64,000 nt of DNA from an uncultured Mollicutes bacterium (GTDB taxonomy: Bacteria; Bacillota_I; Bacilli_A; Acholeplasmatales; Anaeroplasmataceae). The notes under the pieces are model-generated. The model saw only the letters and a list, made by a program, of their open reading frames with translations, did no database searches and had not been told where the DNA came from. This document shows positions 42,301-52,216 of the stretch, in pieces (position 1 is the first letter of the stretch; each line of letters opens with the position of its first letter). Position numbers and translations under genes: made by a program. The stretch is taken from contig UQGR01000002.1 in the NCBI GenBank assembly GCA_900540705.1, forward strand, positions 1 to 64,000. Direction: 5' to 3'.

Positions 42301-43719
42301 CTAATATCTAAAGTTTCCTTTTCCTTTACCCTTTCCTTTATAGGCCTTCGGTTGACCCATACCAGAATAGTTTCCATTTTTCATTTGAGACTGCATCCGC
42401 ATCGCATCTGCTTCTGTCATGCCATTCATCTGCTTCATCGTCTTCTTCATTTGGTCTAAGGATTGTCTCAATCGGTTAACCTCTTGAATGGAACGTCCAG
42501 AGCCCTTGGCAATTCGCTCTCTTCTCTTATAATCCTTATCTATCAGCTCAGGATGGGTACGCTCCTTTTCTGTCATAGAATAAATGATACATTCTATCTT
42601 CTCAAAGGCATTGTCATCGACATTACTCATCGCCTGCTTCATATTTTTAAAGCCTGGAAGAAAACCTAATATCTTAGATAGAGAGCCCATTCGCTTAATC
42701 ATTTTGAACTGTTTTAGCATATCATTATAATTAAACTTATTGCTCATCATCTTTTCTGCCATGGACTTCATTTCATCTTCATCAATGTTTTCCGTAACCG
42801 TATCAATCAAGGATAATACATCGCCCATTCCTAAAATACGATCTGCCAAACGGTCAGGATAAAAAATCTCCATTGCATCTAGCTTCTCACCCGTGGACAT
42901 GATTTTAATCGGAATGCCTGTCATTTCTTTGATGGAGAGTGCAGCACCACCACGGGTATCTCCATCCAGCTTTGTCAAAATGCAGCCTGTAATATTGAGC
43001 TTCTCATGGAATGCTAACGCAACATTTACTGCGTTCTGTCCTGCCATGGCATCAACCGTCAAAAGAATTTCATGAGGGTTAGCAATTTTTTCAATATCCT
43101 TTAGCTCGTCCATCAGCTCATCGTTGATTTCAAGACGTCCTGCCGTATCTATAAAAATTAAATTGTAGCCTTCCTCTTTGGCCTTTTTCAAGCCTTCCGT
43201 AACGATTTTTTGAGCAGAAACCTTCGTTCCCATCTCAAAAACAGGGACATCTATCTGTTTTCCTAAGGTGACAAGCTGGTCTACTGCCGCTGGTCTATAA
43301 ATATCTGCAGCAATCAGCATCGGCTTTTTCTTAAGCTTTTTTCTGTAAAATAAAGCCATTTTCCCAACGGCTGTTGTCTTACCAGCCCCCTGTAAACCTA
43401 CTGCCATAACGACAGTCATTCCACTTGTAGCCATAGTGAGCTCTACAGCCTCATCTCCTAAGGTTTTTTTCAATTCCTCACGAACAATCTTAACAACCTG
43501 CTGACCAGGATTCAGACCCTTTAGGATGTTTTCTCCTAAGGCCTGTTCCTTGATATTGGCTAAGAACTTCTTGACCACCTTATAGTTTACATCGGCTTCT
43601 AATAAGGATAATCTTACTTCTCTAAGCATATCATCTATATCATTCTCATTTAGCTTACCTTTGCCTGTAATCCGGCGTAGTCCCATTTGTAGGCGAGAGC
43701 TTAAGTTGTCAAAAGCCAT
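42301..43719 (-). CDS. ffh: Signal recognition particle protein Ffh
   Basis: GTPase that with 4.5S RNA binds signal peptides at the ribosome and docks on FtsY. The N domain occupies about residues 1-90, the G domain has GLQGAGKTTAVGK near 107 and DTAGRLEIN near 190, and the Met-rich M domain follows from about 330. The C-terminus is Gly/Lys-rich. Length 472 is typical. It is 2 bases after ylxM. Confidence 0.98.
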   Translation of the reverse strand: MAFDNLSSRLQMGLRRITGKGKLNENDIDDMLREVRLSLLEADVNYKVVKKFLANIKEQALGENILKGLNPGQQVVKIVREELKKTLGDEAVELTMATSGMTVVMAVGLQGAGKTTAVGKMALFYRKKLKKKPMLIAADIYRPAAVDQLVTLGKQIDVPVFEMGTKVSAQKIVTEGLKKAKEEGYNLIFIDTAGRLEINDELMDELKDIEKIANPHEILLTVDAMAGQNAVNVALAFHEKLNITGCILTKLDGDTRGGAALSIKEMTGIPIKIMSTGEKLDAMEIFYPDRLADRILGMGDVLSLIDTVTENIDEDEMKSMAEKMMSNKFNYNDMLKQFKMIKRMGSLSKILGFLPGFKNMKQAMSNVDDNAFEKIECIIYSMTEKERTHPELIDKDYKRRERIAKGSGRSIQEVNRLRQSLDQMKKTMKQMNGMTEADAMRMQSQMKNGNYSGMGQPKAYKGKGKGKGNFRY

Positions 43720-43721
43720 CT

Positions 43722-44021
43722 CTATTCCTCCTTTAGAATATTCATAATTTCATCTTTGAGGTCCAGCGGCATAACTAAATTAGAAATCTGCTTCGTTTTA
43801 GATAGCCATTTTAGCTTCCTCTCATAGTCAGTTAGTATTAGGGTAACCCTCTTTATCTGATCAAATACAGCATTCCTAGAAACGCTTCTATTATCTGCAA
43901 TTTCAGATATGGATAAATCCTCAAAATAATAATCCTCAAAGTATTGTCTTTGTTTCTCTGTAAGAAGCTCTCTATAAATATCATAAAGAGCCATACTTTC
44001 TTCCCTTTTTTCGATGGTCAT
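43722..44021 (-). CDS. ylxM: YlxM/p13-like SRP-associated helix-turn-helix protein
   Basis: A 99-residue helix-turn-helix protein (sigma region 4 type: LSISEIADNRSVSRNAVFDQIKR), regularly encoded between ftsY and ffh and shown in streptococci to modulate SRP. Length and position fit. ATG 44021 has GAGGA 7 nt upstream; an ATG nine codons later is a second possible start. Confidence 0.93.
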   Translation of the reverse strand: MTIEKREESMALYDIYRELLTEKQRQYFEDYYFEDLSISEIADNRSVSRNAVFDQIKRVTLILTDYERKLKWLSKTKQISNLVMPLDLKDEIMNILKEE

Positions 44022-44024
44022 AAT

Positions 44025-44993
44025 CTATTCCTCAAATAAATCAGCAAATAGACCATATAGATACTGCTCAATATCAAATACCTCTAGGTCTTCTACAGTT
44101 TCTCCCAACCCGATATACTTGATTGGAATTCCCATCTCATGACGGATGGCTAAAACAATTCCACCCTTAGAGGTGCCGTCTAGCTTGGTCAATATTACAC
44201 CTGTAACATCTGTGGCCTCCTTAAACGCCTTCGCCTGAGACATTCCATTTTGACCTGTGGTTGCATCAATCACCAATAATGTTTCCTCAGGAGAGCCCGG
44301 ACAAACATTTTCAATCACTCGCTTCATCTTCGCAAGCTCATTCATCAAATTGACCTTATTCTGTAGACGTCCTGCCGTATCGCAAAGTAAGAGATCATAT
44401 CCACCCTCTTTGGCCTTTTTACAAGCCTCAAATATGACACTTGAAGGGTCGGAGCCTGCTTCCTTTGTTACTATATCCACACCAACGCGCTTTGCCCAAA
44501 TAGAGAGCTGCTCAATAGCCCCTGCACGAAAGGTATCTCCTGCTGCTAATAAAACCTTCTTCCCTTGCTTCTTGTAGGAGTAGGCAATTTTAGCAATGGA
44601 GGTCGTCTTGCCAACCCCATTTACGCCGACAAATAAAACGACAGAAAGGCCTTCCTTCTTTAGCTTTAGATTCGCATTTACAATTTCACCATTCAGATAT
44701 ATTTCAAACATTTTATCCATAATCATTTCCTGTAAAACAAGGGGATCCGTAAGCTTTTTATGATATACCTCTTCCCTTAGCTCATCGATGAAATCGACAA
44801 CAGTGTCTACCCCAATATCTGCCATAATAAAGATTTCTTCTAACGCATCAAATAGCTCATCATCTATTTTTGAGCTCTTCGAAAGAATTTCTCCCAGACT
44901 AGCTAAAGCACCCTCTCTAGTCTTGTGTAGTCCTAGTTTATATTTTTTACTTTTCTCTTTATCCTTTTTTTTAAATAAATCAAAAAATCCCAT
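44025..44993 (-). CDS. ftsY: Signal recognition particle receptor FtsY
   Basis: Membrane-associated GTPase that receives ribosome-SRP complexes and hands them to the Sec channel. The short basic N-terminus (FFDLFKKKDKEKSKKY) may bind lipids. G motifs are GVNGVGKTTS near residue 125, DTAGRLQNK near 207 and TKLDGTSKGG near 267. Length 322 is typical of Bacillota. First gene of the six-gene operon. Confidence 0.98.
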   Translation of the reverse strand: MGFFDLFKKKDKEKSKKYKLGLHKTREGALASLGEILSKSSKIDDELFDALEEIFIMADIGVDTVVDFIDELREEVYHKKLTDPLVLQEMIMDKMFEIYLNGEIVNANLKLKKEGLSVVLFVGVNGVGKTTSIAKIAYSYKKQGKKVLLAAGDTFRAGAIEQLSIWAKRVGVDIVTKEAGSDPSSVIFEACKKAKEGGYDLLLCDTAGRLQNKVNLMNELAKMKRVIENVCPGSPEETLLVIDATTGQNGMSQAKAFKEATDVTGVILTKLDGTSKGGIVLAIRHEMGIPIKYIGLGETVEDLEVFDIEQYLYGLFADLFEE

Positions 44994-45018
44994 GTATTTT
45001 CACTCCATATTCTTTAAA

Positions 45019-45048
45019 ATTATATCATAGATTGGGTGTATATTTCAA
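45019..45048 (-). promoter_or_regulatory. Sigma-A promoter of the ftsY operon
   Basis: Minus strand TTGAAA, 18-nt spacer, TATAAT. Confidence 0.7.
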
Positions 45049-45090
45049 GGAATGAGACACTCTTTTTCCTTTTCCCCATTAATTTGAAAA

Positions 45091-45116
45091 TAAAAAAGAG
45101 ATCCCTAAGAATCTCT
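45091..45116 (-). terminator. topA terminator
   Basis: Minus strand AGAGAT/ATCTCT stem with an 8-nt loop, then TTTTTTATTTT. It overlaps the topA stop codon. Confidence 0.85.
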
Positions 45117-47331
45117 AATCCTTGGATAGGAGCGGGATAATATCGTCCTCGCTCATAATATTCTTACATTTTGGGTAATTAGAACAGCCATAGAAGGTAC
45201 TTCCCTTGTTCTTTCCCTTGGTAGCAGTTCGCTTTACCATATGTCCTTTTTTACATACTGGACATAAAATTTCGTCCTCCTGCTGTCTTTCACAATGCTT
45301 AGAGCAGTACAGCTTTCCATCCTGGTCCTTCAGCATGATGGCACCACAGTTAGGACACTTTTCCTCTGTTGGCAGGTCACTATAGGCTGCCTTACATTTT
45401 GGATAATTGTTGCAGGCATAAAAAATCTTCCCTTTATTCTTTCCTGTCTTAGCGACTCTTTGAACGATATGTCCTGTCCCACATTCTGGACATAGAATAT
45501 TAGTGTCAATTACCTCATGCTCCTCATGTTCTTCCTTTTGAACATATTTGCAGGTTGGATAATTACTGCAGGAAATAAATTCTCCAAACTTAGACTTACG
45601 GATGACCAGCATACTTCCACAGGAAGGACAGATTTGGTCAGTTGGAATCGGATATATCGCATCCATATGCTCCATTGCAACATCATAAAGTGGTAAAAAA
45701 GCGTGATAAAAGCTTTGAAGCTCAGGAACCTTCTCCTTCTCTCCCTTGGCTATTTCATCTAGGCTAGTTTCCATATTGGCCGTATAGGACACATTGATGA
45801 TATCCTGAAAGAATTGGTCAAGCTTATCTACAGTCAGGATGCCCTGTTCTGTAGGAGAAATGCTCTTCTTTTCTATTGTGATATAGTTACGCTCCTTCAG
45901 CGTTAAAATCGTTTGAGCATAGGTCGAAGGTCTTCCAATGCCCAAAGCCTCCATCTCTTTAATAATAGAAGCTTCTGTGTATCTAGACTTTGGCTGGGTT
46001 TCTTTTTCTAGAATTTGAGTTTCACTAGCATTATACCCATCTCCTAAGGAAAACTCAGGAAGCATCGTATTTTCATCCTCTTCAGTTTTTCCATAAACCT
46101 TTAAGAACCCATCAAACTCCATCGTCTGACCAGAAATTGCCCAAAGAGATTCTGTATTTGTAAATTCTACTTTGGTTGCGTTAAATCTGGCAGGGGCCAT
46201 TAAAGAGGCAATCGTTCTTTTATAAATCAATTGATATAATTGATACTCATCCTCTGTCAAATAGTCTTTCAAAGAATCTGGAGTTCTATCAATAGAGGTA
46301 GGTCGAATGGCCTCATGGGCATCCTGCATATTTTTTTGAGTTTTAATCTTTAGAACTCCTAAATATTTTTCTCCATAGCTCCTAATGATATGCTGGTTAG
46401 CCTGTTCAACAAAAACATCTGCTAAACGAGTAGAATCCGTACGCATATAGGTAATTAAACCCACAGTTTCTTTGCCGATATTTTTACCTTCATATAAGCC
46501 TTGCGCAATTCGCATCGTTCGATTTGGTGAAAAGCCTAGCTTATTTGAGGCCTCCTGCTGCATCGTTGAGGTTGTAAAAGCAGGATAACTATTTCTCTTT
46601 ACCAGCTTATTAGAGATATTGCTGACGATGAAGCTCATCAATCTAGGCTGTAGTTCCTCTAAAATTTTCTTTTCAAGAATTCTATTTTTACTATCTACTG
46701 GATTGCCGTTTAATTCAACCAGCTTCAGCTTAAAGGTATTGAACAAAGCCTCCATTTCATAATAGGTGGTTGGAACAAAGGCTTCAATTTCCTTTTCTAA
46801 ATCAACAATCAGCTTAAGAACGACACTTTGAACGCGACCTGCACTTTGTGAACCAATCTTTTTCTGTAAAAGCTTGGAAAGCTTAAAGCCTAGGATTCGA
46901 TCAATCATTCTTCGACATTCCTGAGAATCTACCATCTTCAAATTTATTTTATGGGGCTCATCTAAAGCCTTTCTAACAGCTTGTTTCGTGATTTCATGAA
47001 ACTCAATTCGATTGAGATCATCATAGCTCAAGCCTAAAATCCTTGCAAGATGATAGGCAATTGCCTCCCCTTCACGGTCAGGGTCGGTTGCAAGATAGAC
47101 ATTTTTTCCCTTGCACATAGACTGTAAGGTCTTTACAAGGTCCTCTTTTTCCTTCATAATCTTGTAATTAGGCTTAAAATCATTTTCTATATCTATTCCC
47201 AAACCATCCTTACCAGTAGTAGCAAGATCGCAGATATGACCCTTAGAGGACAACACGGTATATCCCTTGCCAAGGTAAGAGCTTATGGTCTTCGATTTGC
47301 TTGGGGATTCTACAATAATTATATTTTCCAC
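45115..47331 (-). CDS. topA: DNA topoisomerase I
   Basis: Relaxes negative supercoils by transient single-strand breaks. The N-terminal TOPRIM domain shows NIIIVESPSKSKT and YLATDPDREGEA. The active Tyr is in GLITYMRTDSTR near residue 297. The C-terminus carries four Cys4 zinc-ribbon repeats (CPSCG, CPECG, CPNCG and CPVCK starts); the third is shortened. Length 738 is near the 691 of Bacillus, longer by one ribbon. The start codon is GTG, with no upstream in-frame ATG and a distant AAGGA. Confidence 0.97.
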   Translation of the reverse strand: MENIIIVESPSKSKTISSYLGKGYTVLSSKGHICDLATTGKDGLGIDIENDFKPNYKIMKEKEDLVKTLQSMCKGKNVYLATDPDREGEAIAYHLARILGLSYDDLNRIEFHEITKQAVRKALDEPHKINLKMVDSQECRRMIDRILGFKLSKLLQKKIGSQSAGRVQSVVLKLIVDLEKEIEAFVPTTYYEMEALFNTFKLKLVELNGNPVDSKNRILEKKILEELQPRLMSFIVSNISNKLVKRNSYPAFTTSTMQQEASNKLGFSPNRTMRIAQGLYEGKNIGKETVGLITYMRTDSTRLADVFVEQANQHIIRSYGEKYLGVLKIKTQKNMQDAHEAIRPTSIDRTPDSLKDYLTEDEYQLYQLIYKRTIASLMAPARFNATKVEFTNTESLWAISGQTMEFDGFLKVYGKTEEDENTMLPEFSLGDGYNASETQILEKETQPKSRYTEASIIKEMEALGIGRPSTYAQTILTLKERNYITIEKKSISPTEQGILTVDKLDQFFQDIINVSYTANMETSLDEIAKGEKEKVPELQSFYHAFLPLYDVAMEHMDAIYPIPTDQICPSCGSMLVIRKSKFGEFISCSNYPTCKYVQKEEHEEHEVIDTNILCPECGTGHIVQRVAKTGKNKGKIFYACNNYPKCKAAYSDLPTEEKCPNCGAIMLKDQDGKLYCSKHCERQQEDEILCPVCKKGHMVKRTATKGKNKGSTFYGCSNYPKCKNIMSEDDIIPLLSKD

Positions 47332-47357
47332 CGAAATGCACCATCCTTACTTTTTAA

Positions 47358-47386
47358 AGTTTAGTTCATAAAATCTAAATTGTCAA
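47358..47386 (-). promoter_or_regulatory. Sigma-A promoter of topA
   Basis: Minus strand TTGACA, 17-nt spacer, TAAACT. Confidence 0.7.
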
Positions 47387-47420
47387 TGATTATTTTATTC
47401 AAAGTTCTTCTTTTCTATTC

Positions 47421-47438
47421 TTCTATTATATAATAGAA
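47421..47438. repeat. Perfect 18-bp AT palindrome upstream of topA
   Basis: TTCTATTATATAATAGAA reads the same on both strands. It lies about 35 bp upstream of the topA -35 box and shares the core TATTATATAATA with the palindrome at 53147-53168. It may be a protein-binding site or chance in AT-rich DNA. Confidence 0.5.
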
Positions 47439-47473
47439 TGAAAATAAAAATTTATTCTTTTTTTTATAAAAAT

Positions 47474-47508
47474 TAAAAAAGACAGGCTCTCCAACTGGAG
47501 CTTCTGTC
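47474..47508 (-). terminator. Terminator of the FtsK-lepB-rbgA-rnhB operon
   Basis: Minus strand GACAG/CTGTC outer stem enclosing CTCCA/TGGAG, then TTTTTTAATTTT. Confidence 0.85.
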
Positions 47509-47521
47509 CATAAATTAATCC

Positions 47522-48172
47522 TTATTCTTCCTCTAAATTAAAGGAAAGCTGTCTTGAAAAATACTTAGATACGGGTGCATATGTCTTTCGATGAATTGGG
47601 CATGGTCCATATTTTTCTAGTGCCTCCATATGGGCCTTCGTTCCATAGCCCTTATTCTTTTTAAAGCCATAATTCGGATATTTCACATCCATTTTTTCCA
47701 TAAACTCATCTCTAGTAACCTTGGCTAGAATACTCGCTGCAGCTACACTTGCACATCTAGCATCTCCATGAATGATGGAGGTATGCGGTATTTTAAGCTC
47801 GCCTAACGGCATTGCATCTATCAAAACATGGTCTGGGGTTACATCTAGCCCCCGGATGGCCTCAAGCATTCCTTTCTTGGTTGCCTGATAAATATTTAAA
47901 AGGTCTACATCCGCTTCACTCACAAAGACAATTTGATAGGCAACTGCATTTTTCACAATGATTTTAAATAGTTCTTCTCTTTTTTTGGCAGTCAATTGCT
48001 TAGAATCGTTAATTCCCTCAATTCTTAAAAATGGTGGTAATATGCATGCAGCAACAACAACAGGGCCAGCAAGTGGTCCACGTCCTGCCTCATCTACCCC
48101 ACAAATCAACTGATTTCCTTGGTCGTAAAGGGCTTCCTCATATTCATATAGATTCAACTTCTGGTCTCTCAT
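47522..48172 (-). CDS. rnhB: Ribonuclease HII
   Basis: Cuts RNA in RNA-DNA hybrids and single ribonucleotides in DNA. The catalytic DEDD residues start in CGVDEAGRGPLAGPVV near residue 24, with HVLIDAMPL and the C-terminal KVTRDEFM following. Length 216 is shorter than the 255 of Bacillus, which has an extra N-terminal domain. It overlaps rbgA by 29 bases, the usual neighbour. Confidence 0.97.
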   Translation of the reverse strand: MRDQKLNLYEYEEALYDQGNQLICGVDEAGRGPLAGPVVVAACILPPFLRIEGINDSKQLTAKKREELFKIIVKNAVAYQIVFVSEADVDLLNIYQATKKGMLEAIRGLDVTPDHVLIDAMPLGELKIPHTSIIHGDARCASVAAASILAKVTRDEFMEKMDVKYPNYGFKKNKGYGTKAHMEALEKYGPCPIHRKTYAPVSKYFSRQLSFNLEEE

Positions 48173-48998
48173 AACTCATCGCCCCAATCTTCATTCCTCG
48201 TAGTTCATTCATAAACATACGATTGGTACGTTCTATATCTATCGCTCCTCCCTTTAACAGGAAGCCTCTTGCCTTACCAATCTGTAGTAAAATATCCTCT
48301 GGATCTGTAATTTTAATGGGATATCTATCCATGAGAAGCTTAGGATAGTGAAGAGCTAGATATTGAATACTCTCTAAAACAATTCTATCCATATCCAAAA
48401 TTTCATCCTTAATGGAACCACACATTGCCAGCTTTAATCCGACACTTTGATCCTCAAACTTAGGCCATAGAATTCCTGGAGTATCCAGTAAAAATAAATC
48501 ATTTATAACCTTAATCCAGGTTTGACTCTTTGTCACTCCTGGTCGGTCTCCTACCGTAGTGGCCTTCCGTCTAGCAAGGGTATTGATGAGGGTCGATTTT
48601 CCAACATTGGGAATACCTAAAATCATCGCCTTGATGGTTTTAGAAAGAATTCCTTTCTTTCTGCGAGCCTCATAGACCTCCTTTAGTGCCTCCATACAAT
48701 AGGGAAGCACAGAGGATATATGATATCCTGTAAGAGAGTCAATATCCAAGGCAAGTATATTTTTTTCCTTATAATAGGCAATCCATTCCTTGGTGACAAT
48801 TGGATCTGCCATACTACTTTTACATAGTAAAATAAGGCGTGGCTTTGATCCAACAATTTCGTGGATCATCGGATTGGTAGAGGAATAGGGAATCCTCGCA
48901 TCCTTGAGCTCAATGACTAGGTCTACTAATTTGATTTTTTCTAAAATTTCTCGTTTCGCCTTCGCCATATGGCCTGGAAACCACTGAATTGTTTGCAT
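48144..48998 (-). CDS. rbgA: Ribosome biogenesis GTPase RbgA (YlqF)
   Basis: A circularly permuted GTPase required for a late step of 50S assembly. The start WFPGHMAKAKREI is the family signature. The G4 position, usually NKxD, reads LCKSSMAD near residue 58, a variant. G1 is GIPNVGKSTLIN near 130 and G3 DTPGILWPK near 175. Length 284 is typical. It lies 8 bases after lepB. Confidence 0.95.
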   Translation of the reverse strand: MQTIQWFPGHMAKAKREILEKIKLVDLVIELKDARIPYSSTNPMIHEIVGSKPRLILLCKSSMADPIVTKEWIAYYKEKNILALDIDSLTGYHISSVLPYCMEALKEVYEARRKKGILSKTIKAMILGIPNVGKSTLINTLARRKATTVGDRPGVTKSQTWIKVINDLFLLDTPGILWPKFEDQSVGLKLAMCGSIKDEILDMDRIVLESIQYLALHYPKLLMDRYPIKITDPEDILLQIGKARGFLLKGGAIDIERTNRMFMNELRGMKIGAMSYERPEVESI

Positions 48999-49006
48999 AC
49001 AACCAC

Positions 49007-49915
49007 CTATCTGTAATCCGGCTCAGGATTACCTATTTTATTGAATGGGTAAAAACGGAATAGCACCTTACCGATAATTTCACTCTCATCGATAAAACCA
49101 ATCGCCCTTGAATCATGGCTGATTGCCCGGTTATCCCCAAAGACTAGTACCTTGTCCTTTGGCACTTGAAAGCTTAAGGTATAGTTCAACTCAATCGAGT
49201 TGAGCATAAGCACATATTGACCTCTTGAAACAGTTTCTACATAGGTGTCGTTAACATATAGATACCCAACTGTAACAGATTGTGGAACATATCTAATTTG
49301 GTCTTGTTCCTTGGCTACGATTCTTTTGATATAAAATCTAGATTCTCTCGTCTCATCGTTCGTATATTTGGCTGAATCAAAGACAATCACATCTCCATCA
49401 CAGGGGCTATAGCCAATATTCCATAAAAGGACTCGGTCCCCATCCTGATATGTATTTTCCATGGAGGAGCCTGATATATTACAAGGTGTAATCAGAATCA
49501 TAATAATGAAAAATAAGCATACAAAGGAGGATAAGATGAATATGACCATGTCATATACTGTGTAAACCTGATAAGCTCTTCTCAGTATAGAGATACTAGA
49601 TAAATCTATATTCGATTTGGCTATTAAGGATAATAGGGATAGCAATAGGCAAATACCAATGGTGATTCCTAGTATAGTGTAGTAGGTCACATGGCCTAAT
49701 ACATTTTCAGAGGAAAAAATTGCATTTGAGGTTAGGGCAGCTAGCCTTATAATTCTTTCATTGTTGATGAGGGAAAAAACTAACAAAATTAGTAACCCCA
49801 TCGCACGGATGAGAGGGTTAAAAATCAGCTTTTTAAAGACAAGCTCATTGTTCTGATCAATATACTCCTCATTCGCAATATCCTCTTTCAGTTTTAATTT
49901 TTGTTTTTTATTCAT
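49007..49915 (-). CDS. lepB: Signal peptidase I with extra N-terminal membrane segments
   Basis: Cleaves signal peptides from exported proteins at the outer membrane face. The catalytic Ser is in SGSSMENT near residue 151, the general-base Lys in FYIKRIVA near 197, and the C-terminal box VFGDNRAISHDSR is intact. At 302 residues it is much longer than usual Bacillota enzymes (about 170-190), because the N-terminus carries about three more hydrophobic spans (about 35-60, 75-105 and 118-145). It lies between the FtsK gene and rbgA. Confidence 0.93.
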   Translation of the reverse strand: MNKKQKLKLKEDIANEEYIDQNNELVFKKLIFNPLIRAMGLLILLVFSLINNERIIRLAALTSNAIFSSENVLGHVTYYTILGITIGICLLLSLLSLIAKSNIDLSSISILRRAYQVYTVYDMVIFILSSFVCLFFIIMILITPCNISGSSMENTYQDGDRVLLWNIGYSPCDGDVIVFDSAKYTNDETRESRFYIKRIVAKEQDQIRYVPQSVTVGYLYVNDTYVETVSRGQYVLMLNSIELNYTLSFQVPKDKVLVFGDNRAISHDSRAIGFIDESEIIGKVLFRFYPFNKIGNPEPDYR

Positions 49916-49930
49916 TTAACATTTTCCTTT

Positions 49931-52216
49931 TTATAACACATCATCAAACATTTGCTTCAACTGATAACTATCCACTAATATTTCGCGGCCCTTGGTTCCA
50001 TTTTTAGGAGACACGATATTCCGCTCCTCTAATATCGCAACGATTCTAGAAGCTCTATTAAATCCTAATCCAAAGTTATTTTGAATGGAGTTGATGGAGC
50101 ACATTCCAGATTCAATACAATATAAGCCAATTTGATATAACAGCTCTTCTGACTCGGCTGCAGATTCCCTACCATTTAGTCCGCCAGCCCCAGGAGCCAT
50201 CGCTTTTTTCTTTAAATCCTCATGCGTAAATAGGAAGTCTGGTTCATAGCGTTCACAGATGTAATCACAGACCGCTCCAATTTCATCATCAGAAATGTAG
50301 GCACCCTGCACACGCTCTGGCATACCATTATTCTTAATTAACATGTCTCCACGGCCAAGTAGACTTTCCGCTCCCTGCTCGTCTAAGATAATTCTACTAT
50401 CTGCATCCGTAGCTACTCTAAAGGCTATACGACAGGTAATATTGGCCTTGATTGTACCGTTGACTACATTTACCGTTGGACGCTGAGTTGCTAAAATGAT
50501 ATGAATTCCGGCAGCTCTAGCTTTCTGAGCTAACCGCACAATTGCGTCATTTGCTTCAACTCCACATTGCATAACCAAATCGTTAAACTCATCAACAACA
50601 ATTACAATGAACGGCAAATTTTCCATTTCTGGTTTGGTCTGACGCTTCCGCTCATAATCCTCAATGTTTCGAACTCTTGAATTGGCCAGTAGCTCATATC
50701 TTCTTTCCATTTCATTTACTGCCCACTTTAAGGCTTCAGTCGCAATTAAAGGATCATCAATTACAGGGGTAGCCAAATGTGGTAGATTGTTATAGAAGGA
50801 AAGCTCAACCTTCTTTGGGTCAACCAAAATCAGCTTCAGCTGGTCTGGAGAGTTTTTAATTAACAAAGAAACCAATAGAGTGTTAATACAAACCGATTTA
50901 CCAGACTTGGTAGCTCCTGCAATCAAAGCATGAGGCATATCTATAATATTTTGGAATACTGGTGTACCATCTATATTCTTTCCCATTGCAACCAATAAAT
51001 TCTTCTTACTTGCAATATAGTCATCCGTTAAAATATCTCCAAATTTTACGACGTCTGCCTTATCATTAGGAACCTCAATACCTACTGTATTTTTCCCTGG
51101 AATTGGCGCCTGAATACGTAAGGAAATCGCTTGTAAAGCCATCTGAATATTATCGTAAATACTATTGATCTTCTTTACATTTACATTCTGAGCTAGCATG
51201 ATTTCATATCTAGTAAAGGCAGGTCCCTTGGTATAGGTGATAACCTCGCCATCGATTCCAAAGGCCTCTAAGGATTGATTGATAATCTCCTTTTTCTCCT
51301 CTAACCAGCTTGGAAGCTCATCTAAAGCCCCACTACCAAGCGGAAATAATTCCTTATAAGGAATGGAATAATTGTCATATTTCGGCTTTTTAGGAGCTGG
51401 CGGAGTAACCTCTTTTCTTGAAGCTTCCAAAGGGGTAAACCTTTCTGGTTCTAGCTTAGGCTCATCCTTATAGACAATTTCCTCCTCATGAAGAAAGGAA
51501 TCCTCCTGTCCATACTGGATATCCTCTAACTTAATTTCTTCCTCTTTTTGAACTGGCTCAGGCTGGATTACTGTCTTAATTTTAGGCTCTCTTAGCTCCT
51601 CTTCTGATCTTAAATAGGAAGGAATAGTAACCTGATCTGGCTTTGGCATCGTTTCTGCAAAGGTGTTGTATTCATAGGTATCCTCTTCATCCTCCTCTAA
51701 GGATAGATGGATTTTAAATTCGGACATATCATCTAAAACATCAACTGGCTCAGGAGAAACTGACTCTGGAACAATAGGCTCCACAATAGCTTGTTCCTCT
51801 ACCTCTAGCTCTTCACTAGAAACAAAGAAGGAATCTAGAGTACGATTCTCTTTTCTTGGAGGAATCACCTTTTTCTCTTCTCTTTTTGAATAATCTGAGC
51901 CTCTCTTCTCCTCTTCTGTCAGCTGGTCATTGACAAAGCTAAACTCATAATACTTTGTTCCATGGCGTTTAATCTGTTCCTCATCGGAGATATGCTTCTC
52001 TTCACGGACAAAATCATAGCCATAATCGATATCTACCTTACCACTATTATCAACATAATGCATACGGTCTACAACATGTGTTCCATGGATTGGCGAAACA
52101 ATCTCGCTTCTTTTAAATTTCGCTTTTCCTTTAATGAGACCTTCTAACGTATAATTAATTTGGGGAATCACAAATTTTTCTTCGATATCAATAAAATTTA
52201 ATTTCTTCTTTTTCAT
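49931..52216 (-). CDS. FtsK/SpoIIIE-family DNA translocase without membrane domain (SftA-like)
   Basis: A double-stranded DNA pump of the FtsK family. The motor domain has GATKSGKSVCIN near residue 435 (Walker A), FIVIVVDEFNDLVM (Walker B) near 540 and ILATQRPTVNVVNG. The C-terminal gamma winged helix (about 695-755, SINSIQNNFGLGFNRASRIV) should read KOPS/SRS sequences. The first 290 residues are hydrophilic and acidic with Pro/Glu-rich linker and no membrane span, so it resembles the soluble SftA of Bacillus rather than SpoIIIE. It would clear DNA from the division septum. It overlaps the upstream membrane protein gene by 4 bases. Confidence 0.93.
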   Translation of the reverse strand: MKKKKLNFIDIEEKFVIPQINYTLEGLIKGKAKFKRSEIVSPIHGTHVVDRMHYVDNSGKVDIDYGYDFVREEKHISDEEQIKRHGTKYYEFSFVNDQLTEEEKRGSDYSKREEKKVIPPRKENRTLDSFFVSSEELEVEEQAIVEPIVPESVSPEPVDVLDDMSEFKIHLSLEEDEEDTYEYNTFAETMPKPDQVTIPSYLRSEEELREPKIKTVIQPEPVQKEEEIKLEDIQYGQEDSFLHEEEIVYKDEPKLEPERFTPLEASRKEVTPPAPKKPKYDNYSIPYKELFPLGSGALDELPSWLEEKKEIINQSLEAFGIDGEVITYTKGPAFTRYEIMLAQNVNVKKINSIYDNIQMALQAISLRIQAPIPGKNTVGIEVPNDKADVVKFGDILTDDYIASKKNLLVAMGKNIDGTPVFQNIIDMPHALIAGATKSGKSVCINTLLVSLLIKNSPDQLKLILVDPKKVELSFYNNLPHLATPVIDDPLIATEALKWAVNEMERRYELLANSRVRNIEDYERKRQTKPEMENLPFIVIVVDEFNDLVMQCGVEANDAIVRLAQKARAAGIHIILATQRPTVNVVNGTIKANITCRIAFRVATDADSRIILDEQGAESLLGRGDMLIKNNGMPERVQGAYISDDEIGAVCDYICERYEPDFLFTHEDLKKKAMAPGAGGLNGRESAAESEELLYQIGLYCIESGMCSINSIQNNFGLGFNRASRIVAILEERNIVSPKNGTKGREILVDSYQLKQMFDDVL

